Assembly: GCA_946965045.2 (NCBI GenBank)
Contig: OX337240.1
Span: 1,116,001-1,180,000, forward strand
Length of the DNA stretch: 64,000 bases
Direction: 5' to 3'
Source of the DNA: Epithemia pelagica
Taxonomy: Eukaryota; Bacillariophyta; Bacillariophyceae; Surirellales; Surirellaceae
Made by a program: the position numbers and the translations under genes
In this document: positions 1 through 11,449 of the stretch, one piece after another
Layout: every line of letters starts with the position of its first letter
Position numbering within the stretch: the first letter of the stretch is position 1
The notes under the pieces: generated by a model
What the model was told of the DNA's origin: nothing
Database searches by the model: none
Seen by the model: the letters and a program-made list of their open reading frames with translations, nothing else

Positions 1-925
1 ACAGGATTGTACGTATGCTGTATTCATGGACATCCATCCATGCCTTTTCAAACACCATGTAAAACTTTTCTGTCGTATGAAACGTTGCCTTGAGCTTAAC
101 AATGTTGTCATGCGAGCACAAGGTCTGAAGAGCACAAACTTCACAGTCCAGTTGTTTTATGGATTCATAATCATCGAGATGTTTTTTCAAAATTTTTTTA
201 ATGGCAAACTCCTCGTTCGAGGAATGGGTGGTTGCAGCAAACACAAAGCCCATATGGCCATCTGCGAGTAGATCCAACAGTTGGTACCTTCCAATCGACG
301 AATCACTTTCCGGCATGCCATCATCCATTGGACAGAGACTGGGAAACTCTGGAACGTACCAGGTTCTATGGTGAAAACAAAGCACTGCACATCGTTTGGT
401 CAGCTGTTTATTCCGAGAATCCAAAGAGTGATTCTCCTCTTCGAGACGGTTCACCTGTTTGGCCAGTCGTTGCACTTGTGCACGAGCAAACTTGATCTGT
501 TCCTTGGCTTGATCGTTCTTCACCTGCAGCGTATACTTTCGATCTTGTGAAACTTGATAAAGTTTGTGCATATCGGCCAACTTGTTCTTGTGACGAGAGC
601 ATTGCGCTCTTTCTTCCGCATATCGCTCTTCCAGCATTTCGACTGTAGATTCCTGAGCACGAATCATCTCAATCAAAGTCTGACGACTTGTCTTGTGCAA
701 GAGTTTAGTCTTGGCCTCCTGTTGGTCCAATCCAGGCTGTTCCTTCAAAGAGCGACTCTTGCGTTTCCATAGCTTCATCGGCCAAGAAGGGCGTTCTCTC
801 TTGGGAGGTTTGTTCTGGGAGGAGGACATGGAAACGGCCTTTTCCGCTGTTGCTGTAGTGGAATCCATTGGCGCACTGGCAACCGATCCTCCAGACGACT
901 CCTCGTCGCAAGGTTCAGGAATCAT
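1..925 (-). CDS. Protein kinase, N-terminal part (continues beyond left edge)
   Basis: Reading the minus strand from an ATG at 923-925, the frame stays open to the window edge (308 codons). Residues about 60-175 are charged and Leu/Gln/Glu-rich, predicting a coiled coil. A kinase N-lobe begins near residue 211: the glycine loop is LADGHMGFVF (220-229), the ATP-binding Lys is Lys243 in FAIKKI, the likely alpha-C Glu is Glu262 in DCEVCAL, and HDNIVKL follows at 272-278. The first loop Gly is replaced (LADGHMG instead of GxGxxG). The catalytic loop and DFG lie outside the window. A coiled coil before the kinase recalls Tousled-like kinases, but too little is present to assign a family. The frame is open upstream to 1012 without another Met, so 925 is the best start. 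It is divergent from the ATPase gene at 2420. Confidence 0.85.
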   Translation of the reverse strand, partial: MIPEPCDEESSGGSVASAPMDSTTATAEKAVSMSSSQNKPPKRERPSWPMKLWKRKSRSLKEQPGLDQQEAKTKLLHKTSRQTLIEMIRAQESTVEMLEERYAEERAQCSRHKNKLADMHKLYQVSQDRKYTLQVKNDQAKEQIKFARAQVQRLAKQVNRLEEENHSLDSRNKQLTKRCAVLCFHHRTWYVPEFPSLCPMDDGMPESDSSIGRYQLLDLLADGHMGFVFAATTHSSNEEFAIKKILKKHLDDYESIKQLDCEVCALQTLCSHDNIVKLKATFHTTEKFYMVFEKAWMDVHEYSIRTIL

Positions 926-2419
926 GAATGTAGATGCAACAAGATGAATCGTCCGTTTCCTGTTAGTCGTTGGGTCTGTCGTCTCGTTCTCGTTGTCTTG
1001 TCCTTGCTGATTTTATGTGTGGTTGAGATAGTGTCCACAAACGACAAATGAATGGGAAAGCCCACACTGGAAATATGGCAGTACGGAGTTCCACCTGCGG
1101 TTCATTCTCCCTCGTTGGTCCTTTCTTTTTAACGAGATCGGTTCCCATTCTACTTTTTGGTCACGACACGAATGGGATGCCAAACCGTGCGATTCTGTGG
1201 GTAGAGTGCTCTCCAGTCTGCTCGTCCGACTCCAGGCAACGCCCGTCCCTCAAACAGAGGTGCAGAGCGTATGCGTCTGCGACAAAAGTTTGCCTTCGGC
1301 ATGACTCCAAGCATGGTCGCAGGAGACCAACAAAGGTGCGCTCTTCCATTGCGGATGGCATCTTGAGGACAACGGGATCCATATCCACTTCATCCAAGAC
1401 ATCAAACATGGACAGATGAGCTAGCTTTCGGATGAGCCGTCACTCACGGTGGGTCATCGTCTGACAGGAAGACAAAACAAACTCACCAAAGAGATGTGAC
1501 ACAGAGAATCTCATATCTTTAAGTATTGTACAATTTTAACAGTCAGTGACAGATTTCCGCGCGAGCAGGTTACATATCACCGGAAAATTCGGACCACAAA
1601 AGCGTTCATGTCGATGTCAATGGATCAGCAATCAGCATCCGTGCGTCTCATCCAACAAATGTGTGCTATATGGAGAATATGGACCTACCATCTACCATCG
1701 GAAAGAGACAACCTTTGTTGCCAAGGTTTCGTACGCGTAAGCGACTGCGATTCTCTTATCATGATGTTGTGCGTAGATCGATCGATGGAGAGGAAAGATG
1801 CGATACCGCAAAGACTACAAGGAGGGTGAGTGATCAGCCGTATATTAGATTCGTCACTCGATCCCCATAAGATGGCATAAGATGGCATTCTGCAAATGTA
1901 TCGATCCTCCATGCCTCTACTCGTAGACAACAATCATGTTACGGAATAAACTCCGAACAAGTCTAAAACCCAGAGTTACGGCACAGACAAGGGATTACCC
2001 ATTGACTGTGCAGAGTTTGGAAGGGGGGTTCTTTTCTTGTAAGTCCCTTTCGGCTTGCTCACTCCCAACGGATTGTCCATTTATTAAGGTTCAAGTTCGC
2101 TTCACGAGGGCTTAATATTTTGAATCCTTTTTGAGTCGGGAGTACTGAATATAATGTAATATAATAGTGTACATTCCATGTCGCATGCCATGTCGGCGAT
2201 CGGCTTTTGGTTCTGTGTTGGGAACGACGCAAGACGAAACCTTTTTTACTCTGCACAGATCTCGAAAACTGATTCAATGTTCGTATTCAAGCTTCCAGGA
2301 AGGGGATTGTGGATTGTTGTTGCGTTTGGTCTCATGAACGCGATAGATACTACTTTGCGGACCTTCGAGAAAAGCGTTTAGTAGTGGAATCAATAGAATT
2401 GGCGCAACACAATATCTAG
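926..2419. other. Divergent intergenic region, no supported gene
   Basis: About 1.5 kb lies between the kinase and ATPase starts. It holds only short unconvincing frames (two same-frame minus-strand stretches at 963-1409, separated by stops) with no recognisable motif. The stretch 2085-2170 is AT-rich. Promoters for both neighbours must lie here, but no specific element can be named. Confidence 0.5.
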
Positions 2420-3346
2420 ATGATGAAGAGCAACGATCAGCAAGAGACAAATGAAGGCAATGGCATTGTGGATTTTACATGGATGACATCTCAGCATCGG
2501 AGCAACGAATTGCATCTTTTGCAGTCTACCTTTGAACGTGCCACGGAAGGAAGAATTTCCAGTGCATTTGTCCATGGATCGGCAGGCTGTGGTAAGTCCT
2601 ACTTGTTGGATGCCTTTGAAAGGGCGGTTGGATCCAGAGCCTTTTTCTGCCGTGGCAAGTTTGACAACCTTTCCACCTCGGCCGCTGAACCGCTCGTATC
2701 CATACTTGCCATTTTGGAACAGTTCGTACACAATCTCGTCGAGTCGAAGGATTCCCCATTGTGGAGAGAACGTGTGAGAAATGCCTTGGATAAGGACTTT
2801 AAGGCCATTGAAGATATTATTCCAGCTGTGGGACACTTGGTGAATAACAATCGAAGACAATCCAGCTTTGCCATGTTGGATGCTATTGATCTTGAAAGTG
2901 ATGGATATATTGGCAACGAACGAGATTGGGGTTACGAGCGGTTTCGGTTGGCCTGTCGAGCCATTCTTCGGGCCATTAGTCCATACCATCCCGTGGTGAT
3001 TGTGTTGGATGATATCCACTGGGCAGAACGAGATTCTTTTGAAATTATACGAACCATCCTTCAAGATACTCATCCAGGCCTTCAGCTTTTGGTGGTGGCA
3101 ACGTATCGTTCCGTTCCTGATGACCACATGTTGTGGAAACTCATCCAGAGCATTGGGCCTCCGCAAATAACAAAAATCCGACTCGCGCCATTCTCAAGAA
3201 AAGATATTGGTGAACTCTTGGCCAGACTTGTGTGTACAGAAATGACAACACAGGCAAAGCCCCTGGTAGAGTTTGTTTCCTCCATCACCCGAGGGAATGC
3301 TCTCATGATCAATCAACTCTTTCGATACTTGCAATGTTCGAAATAA
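2420..3346 (+). pseudogene. AAA_16-type ATPase gene, fragment 1 (ATPase domain), truncated by copia element A
   Basis: The 5' piece of a gene split into three. It starts with tandem ATGs at 2420/2423. It contains a P-loop HGSAGCGKS (about residues 51-59) and a Walker B VIVLDDIHWAE, matching the AAA_16/predicted-ATPase family found in MalT-, PknK- and adenylate-cyclase-type signalling proteins. Gene sequence ends at 3334 (...RYLQ). The last codons, Cys-Ser-Lys-stop, come from the LTR of element A. The frame resumes at 9644 and again at 20108. With the two elements and one copy of each target duplication removed, codon phase is kept at both joints: 305 + 462 + 363 codons, about 1130 aa. At this locus only a truncated ATPase domain could be made unless the insertions are heterozygous. 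Likely role (inference): a signalling STAND-like ATPase. Confidence 0.85.
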
Positions 3347-3798
3347 TGAGATATGGTCAGTGAATGACGAAGTGCGACCGGCATTCGGAACCGGCATTCG
3401 GAAGTAGAAGATTCGACCGACAAGAGACAAGTACCATCTTATCATCAGGAACAGAACAAATGAACCAATGGGCCGACCAAGTCTCATTTCGGAGCAACGC
3501 GTCATCACCAATAACGGCCCAAACCAGTCCAATACATAGAGAAACAAGATCCTGTGGCATCCCATAACTGTCGTCGTCTAAACATTCTGACAGGCAAGAA
3601 CGGGTTGGACGACAATACATAGGAAACCAAGATTGCAACAAGATCGCAAAAGATCTCCAATCTACCCTATCCAACGGCAGATGATCCAACGGATCACACC
3701 CATCGCTACGAATAGATGTAAAGACTAAGCACACAACTTAACTTTGTTTTACACGGGTTGAGCTTGTTCTTGTTGCCCACGGTAGCAGGAAAACAACA
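3335..3798 (+). repeat. 5' LTR of element A
   Basis: Direct copy of 9174-9637 with one observed mismatch (3765). Canonical TG...CA ends. It contains the short internal duplication CGGCATTCGGAA at its start. It should carry the element's promoter, but no TATA box is obvious. Confidence 0.95.
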
Positions 3799-3849
3799 CG
3801 CTTCCTCTGCGCTGTTTACAGCTAAAACGTTGTCATTTCATCATCCACC

Positions 3850-5106
3850 ATGGCCGCAAATTTCGCCCTTTCACCCGCTCATGCCAACGCCAATCAAGTG
3901 ATTAACTTCACGACGGCAGGAGGAGCAAAGTTTTACAAGCAAGCGATTCGTGGATTGTATGATAGTGGAGATCTCTACGACCTTGAAGCCGACGGACTCA
4001 AGACGTTTCTCGATACTCTCCAAGACAGGATCGTTGAACAAAACTGGACCTCTATCTTCGCAATTCCAGAAGCGATTGCTGCCCCCGCCGCCAATCTTCG
4101 TTTGCTCACCAGCGAGTACGGTCGTGTTTCTTTGCAACAAGTCCGCGCCTATGTTGAACACTTCAATGGAGCCAATCGTCAGACACAGAATGCATACATG
4201 GCATACACTTGTATTATGGCATCACTTACCGACGACGCCAAGGCCCAGGTCAATATTCGACGAGAAGACTTCACTATCGATGGGCGTGGTTCCGGACCCC
4301 TTCTCCTCAAGGTTTTGATCTCGTTGGCACATGTGGACACCGAAGCCACCGTTATGGTTCTACGCCAACGCCTGGCTGACCTACACATCTATATTATGGA
4401 TGTGAACGCGGACATCGCCAAGTTTAACTTCTATGTAGACGAGACTCTTCGGGCTCTCAACGCGCGCGGCGAACAGACGCTCGACCTTCTACCAAACCTA
4501 TTTAAGGCGTACGAAACTGTGAACGACGATAATTTTCTCGAGTTCATTCGTCGCAAGAAGAACGCGTATGAAGAAGGCGATAATCCAGGACTGACCCCGC
4601 GTCAACTAATGAGCGTTGCTCGCACCAAGTACCAGACGCTCGTGGAACAGAAGAAATGGCAGGCTCTCTCGGCACGCGACCAGAAATTGATCGCACTTGA
4701 AGCATCCGTGAATAAACTCAAGGAACAGAAACGCAAGACTAACCCCAGTGACCAGAAGAAACAGACAAGCAAAGGGAAGACGGACAAGGCAACTGACAAC
4801 GATAAGGCCTGGCTTACGGTGGGACCAAAGAGTGGTCAGTCCGAGACGAAAGAAGTCAACGGAAAGATGTGGTACTGGTGCAAATGGCACGGAAAGTGGT
4901 CGACCAACAAAAACCACACGTCAGCAACGTGTAACGGACGGGGTCTGACAGGAGATAAGAAACGGGCCTACGACGCAGCCCACGAGAACGGAGATGCTAC
5001 CACGTCCGAGAACACGGGAACGAACCCAGGACTCCGCCTTGCGAGCGCCTTAGCCGGTGCTACCCACGATGAAGACGATGACAGCGACAACAGCACCAAC
5101 GAATGA
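3850..5106 (+). CDS. gag: Copia Gag protein of element A
   Basis: 418 aa, starting at an ATG in good context (ACCATGG). It resembles Gag of diatom copia elements: a helical capsid-like region up to about residue 250, a basic Lys/Gln-rich segment (about 285-320), and a Cys/His cluster WCKWHGKWSTNKNHTSATC (C-x2-H, then H-x4-C), which looks like the family's substitute for a zinc knuckle. The C-terminus is acidic. It would form the particle that packages the element's RNA. The frame ends at TGA (5104-5106), and the same frame stays open straight after it into pol, suggesting stop-codon readthrough. Confidence 0.88.
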   Translation: MAANFALSPAHANANQVINFTTAGGAKFYKQAIRGLYDSGDLYDLEADGLKTFLDTLQDRIVEQNWTSIFAIPEAIAAPAANLRLLTSEYGRVSLQQVRAYVEHFNGANRQTQNAYMAYTCIMASLTDDAKAQVNIRREDFTIDGRGSGPLLLKVLISLAHVDTEATVMVLRQRLADLHIYIMDVNADIAKFNFYVDETLRALNARGEQTLDLLPNLFKAYETVNDDNFLEFIRRKKNAYEEGDNPGLTPRQLMSVARTKYQTLVEQKKWQALSARDQKLIALEASVNKLKEQKRKTNPSDQKKQTSKGKTDKATDNDKAWLTVGPKSGQSETKEVNGKMWYWCKWHGKWSTNKNHTSATCNGRGLTGDKKRAYDAAHENGDATTSENTGTNPGLRLASALAGATHDEDDDSDNSTNE

Positions 5107-8100
5107 CAACCAAACCCGGGATGGTTCCCCGGGCTGCACGACAAGATCAAGCAGCTCGTTTACACAGTATTAGTGACGATCCTTTTATCAAGTTACACTA
5201 TGCTGTGCTACGGGCTATGGTGTCCTAGGTGCTACCACCTGGAGTCAGTCCTAGACTACGTCCAAGGACTATGCGACTCCATAGCGACCTCTCTCGCGAC
5301 CAAAATCAAAGTGAAGAAGAAACGAAGAATCGACCATGGCCGGAGACGACGGAGAACTAACTATACAGGACTCGTCCGGGCATTATGCATGGCAACGATT
5401 CTGACTTCGACAACCGGACAAGTTACTCACCGAGCGGCTCATGAAGTTGGATTTGATACCGACAGCAGGAAAGTCTTGATTGACAATTGCGCAACCGCGT
5501 CAATTACGAACGATATACAAGACTGCTGCACCAAACCAATCAAAATCAAACGAAAGGTCAAGGGAGTAGCTGGAACATATCAACCAGATATATACGAGAC
5601 GACGATACGATGGGATATCGAGGACGACGACGGCAAGATCCATACGATCACGCTCCCAAGGTCGTTCTACATCCCATCGACTCCGACCAAACTGCTTTCG
5701 CCCCAACATTGGGCACAAACAGCAAAAGATATCAAACCCTTACCGAGAGGAACACGATGCGTGACATATAGCAACGCTATTGAATTGATTTGGGGGCAAG
5801 GACTCTTCAAACGGACGATTCCATTGAAGCAACGAGGTTCGAATGTGGGTGAGTTTACGACTGCGCCAGGATACACAAAATACAAAGCGTTTTGCAAAAA
5901 GGCAGGCACGACAATCCAACAAGAGGACAACAAGCCCTTGCTGGTCAACAACGCAAACCTCATTGAAGACGACGACAAATCCATCATGGAACGGTCTCCA
6001 TCAACAATGGACCAAGATGAGGGAGACGACTGGAGCATCGACGGAAATCACAAGAATCTCGACGACGAACAAAATGAACATTATTTTCCAACAAGAGATG
6101 TACCGATGACTACCGAGTTCCTCATAGACCCCAGCGATACCGTGCATGTGATTCCTAATGAAGAAGAGGTACTCCCCGAAAGTCCAACGCTCGAGTTACT
6201 CCGGACGCATCATAGAATGGGTCACCTGTCGATGGCGAAAATCCAAAGCCTCGCACGACAAGGAGGACTCCCAAAGCGACTTGCAAACTGTAAGGTCCCG
6301 GTCTGTACGGCGTGTATGTACGGGAAAGCGACGCGACGTCCCTGGCGAATCAAAGGTCACCGTGGAACACTAGATACCATGACGTCACCGGGACAATGTG
6401 TGTAGGTCGACCAAATGATATCAAAGACTCCGGGTTACATTGCGCATCTACGAGGGACACCCACACGGGACCGATATAGGGTGGCTACGGTTTTTGTTGA
6501 CCACTTCTCAGGGGTAGGCTATGTACACCTTCAAAGGAGTACATCAGCTAAAGACACGATCGAAGCTAAAGAACGGTTTGAAGCTTGGGCAGACACTCAC
6601 GGAGTCAAGATCCGACATTATCACGCCGATAACGGAATCTTTGCCGACAATAAATTTCGGGAAGCAGTACAAATGAAGAACCAACGATTAACTTTCAGTG
6701 GGGTTAATGCTCACTTTCAAAGTGGCATGGCCAAACGACGTATTAGAGAACTACAAGAATCAGGAAGAACAATGCTGATACACGCCCAACGACGCTGGCC
6801 AACTACAGTGACGACGAACTTATGGCCCTACGCGGTGCGCTATGCAAACGATATGTTCAATGAGGCACCAATGAAGAAACACAAAGAAAAGACGCCAATG
6901 GAACTATTCACAGGTTCAACAGTAAGATTCAATACAAGACTCGCACATACGTTCGGATGCCCAGCATATGTACTCGACAACGAATTACAAAGCGGAACTC
7001 CAATTCCCAAATGGTCGGAACGAGCTCGAGTTGGCATTTTCTTGGGCTATTCTCCCCCACATGCAAGGACAATCGGACTAATCTTATCACTTTCTTCCGG
7101 ATTGACGTCACCTCAATTTCACGTTCAATACGGTGACCAATTTGAAACCATACGCAAAAGTTTTGGAGAGGCCCAACCAATATCTCAATGGCAGTATAAG
7201 GCAGGGTTCACAAAATCCAAGCCACGTATGAGGGAGATTCAACCACGCGTGGAATTCGGAAGTACAACGACATCATCACGACGTGATACCGACGTTACGA
7301 TACCCGAAGACAGGGACCAAACTAACGATGCTAACCCGCCTATGGAAGAACGAGAAACTATGCCAGAGCATGAGGGAGCTAGGCGTTCCCAACGTACTCC
7401 TCGTCGAACACAACGATATCAAGACTACTTGACTTCGCTCCAAGAACCCGAAGACGCGATCGGAGAAGTAGCTATCACAGCTAAACCAACCGTGACAGTC
7501 AATACGGCTCAAGCTAACAGCAATCCAGATGTCATGTACTGGCATGAAGCAATGAAACAAGAGGATCGAGCAGAATTCATAAAGGCAGCACAGAAAGAAG
7601 TACAAGATCATAGCGATAATGGGCTATGGGAGGTGGTCAAGCGAAAGGACATTCCTAAAGGAGCACTAATCTCTCGAGGAGTGTGGAGTTGCGTCCGAAA
7701 GAGAAGACTAAAAACTAGAGAAGTCTACAAATGGAAATCCAGGTTGGCATATGATGGGTCCATGCAAGAAAAGGGGGTTAACTATTGGGAGACCTACGCT
7801 CCCGTGATTCAATGGCCCGTCGTGAGATTCATCCTGACTATGGCACTCACACAAGGATGGCACATCAAACAGGTGGATTATGTGCTGGCATATACTCAAG
7901 CAGTCGCCGAGACTGACATGTATATGGAAGCGCCGAAAAGCTTCACCTTCGATACAAAAGGAAACCAGCGAGCAGAGGACTACGTCCTCAAGATCAAGCA
8001 AAATTACTACGGGCAGAAGCAGGGTGCCCGAGTATGGAATCAACACCTCGTGGAACGACTTAAGCAAGTCGGTTTCCAACAAAGTGCACACGACGAGTGC

Positions 8101-9146
8101 CTCTTTTATCACGGTCAATGCGTATACATTTTGTATACGGACGATTCCTTATTGTTGGGTCCCGACAAAGAAGAACTCGACCGGTTGATTGTTACAATGG
8201 AGAATAGTGGTCTGAAAATGACCTACGAAGACGGAGTCAACGATTTTCTTGGGGTCAACATCGACAGAAAAGAAGATGGCACCATCCACTTGACTCAACC
8301 ACATTTAATTGACTCAATCCTCCAAGATCTTCACCTTGCCGACGAATCAACAAAGAAGAAAGAAACACCGGCACCAACCGCAGTCCGCTTGCGACAAGAC
8401 CAAGACGGGAAAGCATTTGATCACCATTTCCATTACAGGTCGGCGATCGGGAAACTCAACTTCCTGGAAAAGAGCACGAGACCAGATATTAGTTTCGCCG
8501 TCCACCAATGCGCTCGATTTTGCGAAAACCCAAAAGCAATTCATGGGAAAGCCGTCAAACACATAGCACGTTACCTCGCCGGGACACGAAAGCAAGGAGT
8601 GATACTCAAACCCGACACCACGAAATCTTTCCAAGTATTTGCCGACGCGGACTTTGCAGGGAATTTTAACAAGCTCGACCACCCAAACAAGGACATGGCG
8701 CGGTCTCGAACTGGATTTGTGGTCTTCTACGCAGGTTGCCCCATCCTCTGGCAATCAAAACTGCAGTCAGAGATAGCGTTATCAACCACAGAAGCAGAGA
8801 TCATCTGTTTGTTGCACGCGCTATGTCGCTATGTACCGTCATCCCGTTGATGGCCATCACTCATGAGATGAAGGATTTGGGATTCCCTATTCTCTCCACG
8901 ACGCCCGATATACACTGCAAGGCATTCGAAGATAACAGTGGTGCAGTTGAACTTGCAACAGTATACAAGTACAGACCCAGAACACGGTATCTGTGCACCA
9001 AGTTGTTCCATTTTAAATCTTTTGTGGAACGAAAAGAGATCGAGATTCACCCGTGCGCGACAGACGATCAGACCGCGGATATCTTCACTAAATCGCTCAA
9101 CGAATCATCGTTCGAGAAACATCGTGAGAGCATACAAGGATGGTAA
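5107..9146 (+). pseudogene. pol: Copia Pol of element A (protease-integrase-RT-RNase H), broken
   Basis: In frame with gag after TGA. It opens with a hydrophobic stretch (about 5152-5240) and a basic stretch, then a protease-like motif LIDNCATASITN (atypical: D-N-C in place of D-[ST]-G). The integrase zinc-binding HHCC region follows (HHRMGHLS...CTACMYG), then the integrase core with Asp in VDHFSG and Asp in HADNGIF. The expected catalytic Glu reads Lys (GMAKRRIREL). RT has YTDDSLL (Y-x-D-D). RNase H follows (ADADFAGN; STTEAE). Lesions: TAG at 6403-6405 just before the integrase core, and a one-base frameshift near 8815-8830, after which RNase H continues to 9146. The protein cannot be made intact. 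Confidence 0.9.
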
Positions 9147-9164
9147 CATCGACTCTACTCGGCC

Positions 9165-9173
9165 GAGAGGGAG
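9165..9173 (+). other. Polypurine tract of element A
   Basis: GAGAGGGAG abuts the 3' LTR and would prime plus-strand DNA synthesis. Element B has AAGAGGGAG in the same place. Confidence 0.75.
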
Positions 9174-9637
9174 TGTTCGAAATAATGAGATATGGTCAGT
9201 GAATGACGAAGTGCGACCGGCATTCGGAACCGGCATTCGGAAGTAGAAGATTCGACCGACAAGAGACAAGTACCATCTTATCATCAGGAACAGAACAAAT
9301 GAACCAATGGGCCGACCAAGTCTCATTTCGGAGCAACGCGTCATCACCAATAACGGCCCAAACCAGTCCAATACATAGAGAAACAAGATCCTGTGGCATC
9401 CCATAACTGTCGTCGTCTAAACATTCTGACAGGCAAGAACGGGTTGGACGACAATACATAGGAAACCAAGATTGCAACAAGATCGCAAAAGATCTCCAAT
9501 CTACCCTATCCAACGGCAGATGATCCAACGGATCACACCCATCGCTACGAATAGATGTAAAGACTAAGCACACAACTTAACTTTGTTTTACACGGGTTGA
9601 GCTCGTTCTTGTTGCCCACGGTAGCAGGAAAACAACA
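9174..9637 (+). repeat. 3' LTR of element A
   Basis: 464 bp, matching 3335-3798 with one visible substitution. It is followed directly by the second TTGCAA target copy, which runs into the interrupted ATPase gene. Confidence 0.95.
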
Positions 9638-11056
9638 TTGCAACGCCAGAAGCTCTTTGTGTTTGATCCCAAGCTGGAGCGATTCACTTGGAGTGACAAG
9701 ATTCTGGAGTTAAAAGAACTCAATAGCAACTCTGCAGATCCCTGGGTAGCCTTGAAAGCACAACTGGATGGACTGGAGGAGAGCCAACGTCTGGTTCTGA
9801 CCACCGTCGCATTGTTGGGGAATACAACGTTTGACATTGGGATCGTAGAAAGGGTTCTGGTTCCCAATGAAGAATCGGATGAGGGGGACAACCACGAGCA
9901 TTGCCTCACTACGTTACTTCCGTTACCAGAACACAAACAGCGAGAGGAACTGGAGAAAATTCTTCTACAGCTTTCGGAACAAGGCCTTGTCAAACAGCCA
10001 TCGGACAGTTCGAACCACTATGGTATGCACGATCTCGTGTTGGAAGTTGCTCGTGAACACCTCCTTCCCGATGCACAGCAAAAGAAAGCACTTCATTTGA
10101 TTTTGGGGCGACGACTTTGTGCTTTGATGGAATGCAGCAAGGAAACTGGAATGTTCTTGGAAGAGACTCTTCTGTTCAATTTTGTCAATCAAATGAATCT
10201 CGCGTCAAGTTTGATTCAGGACCGATGGGAACTCGTGGATTTGGTCAATAAAAACTACGATGCTTCGGAAGTTGCCGCCCTCAAGTACTCGTACTTTTCT
10301 GGATTGAAATATTCCTTCAAAGGCATGGAGCTGCTCCGCTTTGCGTGGAATGAACAGGATTATGGCCTCATGTTGAAACTGAGCAACGCTCAAAGTCGAA
10401 TGCATTTGTACTGTGGTCAAATTGCCGAAAGTATCCGTATGGCCGACCAAATCATCACCCGCGGCAAAACCTTTCACGACAAGAGGTTTGCGTACCGGAC
10501 AAAACTCATGTGTCTCAAAACGGCACGGCAAGATAACAAGGCGGCTTGTGACTTTATTCTCCAAATCCTGGACGAACTAGGCCAATCGTTCCCGAAACGA
10601 GGCCTCAAGGCACAAGTTTCTCGATCCAACAGTGTTCTACGTCGCATGCTCAAGTCCCGGTCCTTGGAAGACATGACCCGGCAGACACCTGACAATCTCT
10701 TGGAGGAGGACGACGAGAACAACGAGTTTGAGCAATGGAATGAGATTGGTGATTTCATGGTTGCCCTTTGTGATCTAGATGACAAACACAATCATCTTGT
10801 CGAATTGTCCATGGTTCGTTTGCTGCAACATTCCATGGATCATGGTCGAGTACCAGCAACTGCACTGAGTTTTGTGTACTGGGGATACATACTGATGCAA
10901 AGGGGAGAACACAACGAGGCCATACGCTTCGGAAAGGTCGGTTTGCAATATGCCAATGAACAAGGCCTCAAAAGTGCACGACTGGATCTTCGAGCCAAAA
11001 TGTTGTTTCACAAATGCATTGATCCCTGGAGTCAAAGTACACAGGATACTCTGTAG
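9638..11056 (+). pseudogene. ATPase gene, fragment 2 (post-ATPase helical/TPR-like region)
   Basis: Middle piece of the gene begun at 2420. Host coding resumes at 9644 (after TTGCAA) and ends at 11029 (...CIDPW); codons after that are element B LTR up to TAG. There is no ATG at its start (the frame opens with TTG), so it is not an independent gene. The first part (LEESQRLVLTTVALLGNTTF; LLQLSEQGLVKQ; YGMHDLVLEVAREHLL) is the winged-helix-like segment that normally follows AAA_16 ATPase cores. The remainder is helical with TPR-like spacing (for example AIRFGKVGLQYANEQGLKSA). An acidic linker (EEDDENNEFEQ) lies in between. A regulatory or sensor scaffold downstream of the ATPase is inferred. Confidence 0.85.
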
Positions 11057-11408
11057 TAGCTAGGGTCAGTACCTATATTGGCGTGGAGGTGATCAAGTCT
11101 CCACGACAATACACTAGAGAAGTTGTTTCACAACTTTCTGTTTGTTGATACTATAAGCTCTAGGTTTAGGAACTACATTCGATTCCTCATTTGATTCCTC
11201 ATGAGGAATCAATTCCTCGTTTACTCATGGAGGTTAGCTTGGAACCATTGATGCCAATGGCTAGAGCTTGGTTACTATGCGACGGGCAAGGCCTTCTCTG
11301 GTAGTAAGGCATTGCTCTTGGATACATAGTGGGGACACGATTCTATGTCTCACAGATTCGAATCGTGACTGCCATATCGCCTGTCCGTCACACTGATTAA
11401 CCGCGACT
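11030..11408 (-). repeat. 3' LTR of element B
   Basis: 379-bp direct copy of 19724-20102. It contains a near-perfect hairpin around GATTCCTCATGAGGAATC (11180-11205). The non-canonical ends are AGTC/GACT. Confidence 0.93.
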
Positions 11409-11417
11409 CTCCCTCTT
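11409..11417 (-). other. Polypurine tract of element B
   Basis: The minus strand reads AAGAGGGAG immediately before the LTR first base, supporting AGTC as the true LTR start. Confidence 0.75.
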
Positions 11418-11449
11418 GACAAGGGCGATATCTTTTCAAACACAGTCAA

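Larger units (their letters stand above)
3335..9637 (+). mobile_element. Ty1/copia LTR retrotransposon, element A, full length but defective
   Basis: The 6303-bp element has 464-bp direct LTRs beginning TGTTCG and ending CAACA. It is flanked by TTGCAA on both sides (3329-3334 and 9638-9643), giving a 6-bp target duplication. Internal order is gag, protease, integrase, RT, RNase H, which is the Copia order. The polypurine tract is at 9165-9173. I see one difference between the LTRs (3765 T against 9604 C), so insertion is recent. The coding region carries an in-frame stop between gag and pol (5104-5106), another at 6403-6405, an integrase catalytic Glu-to-Lys change at 6733-6735 and a frameshift near 8815-8830. 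It lies in the same orientation as the ATPase gene it interrupts. Confidence 0.95.

Noticed and set aside
963-1409. Two minus-strand frames in the kinase-ATPase gap
   Set aside because: Separated by stops, no motif, and no splice sites that would join them to the kinase start.
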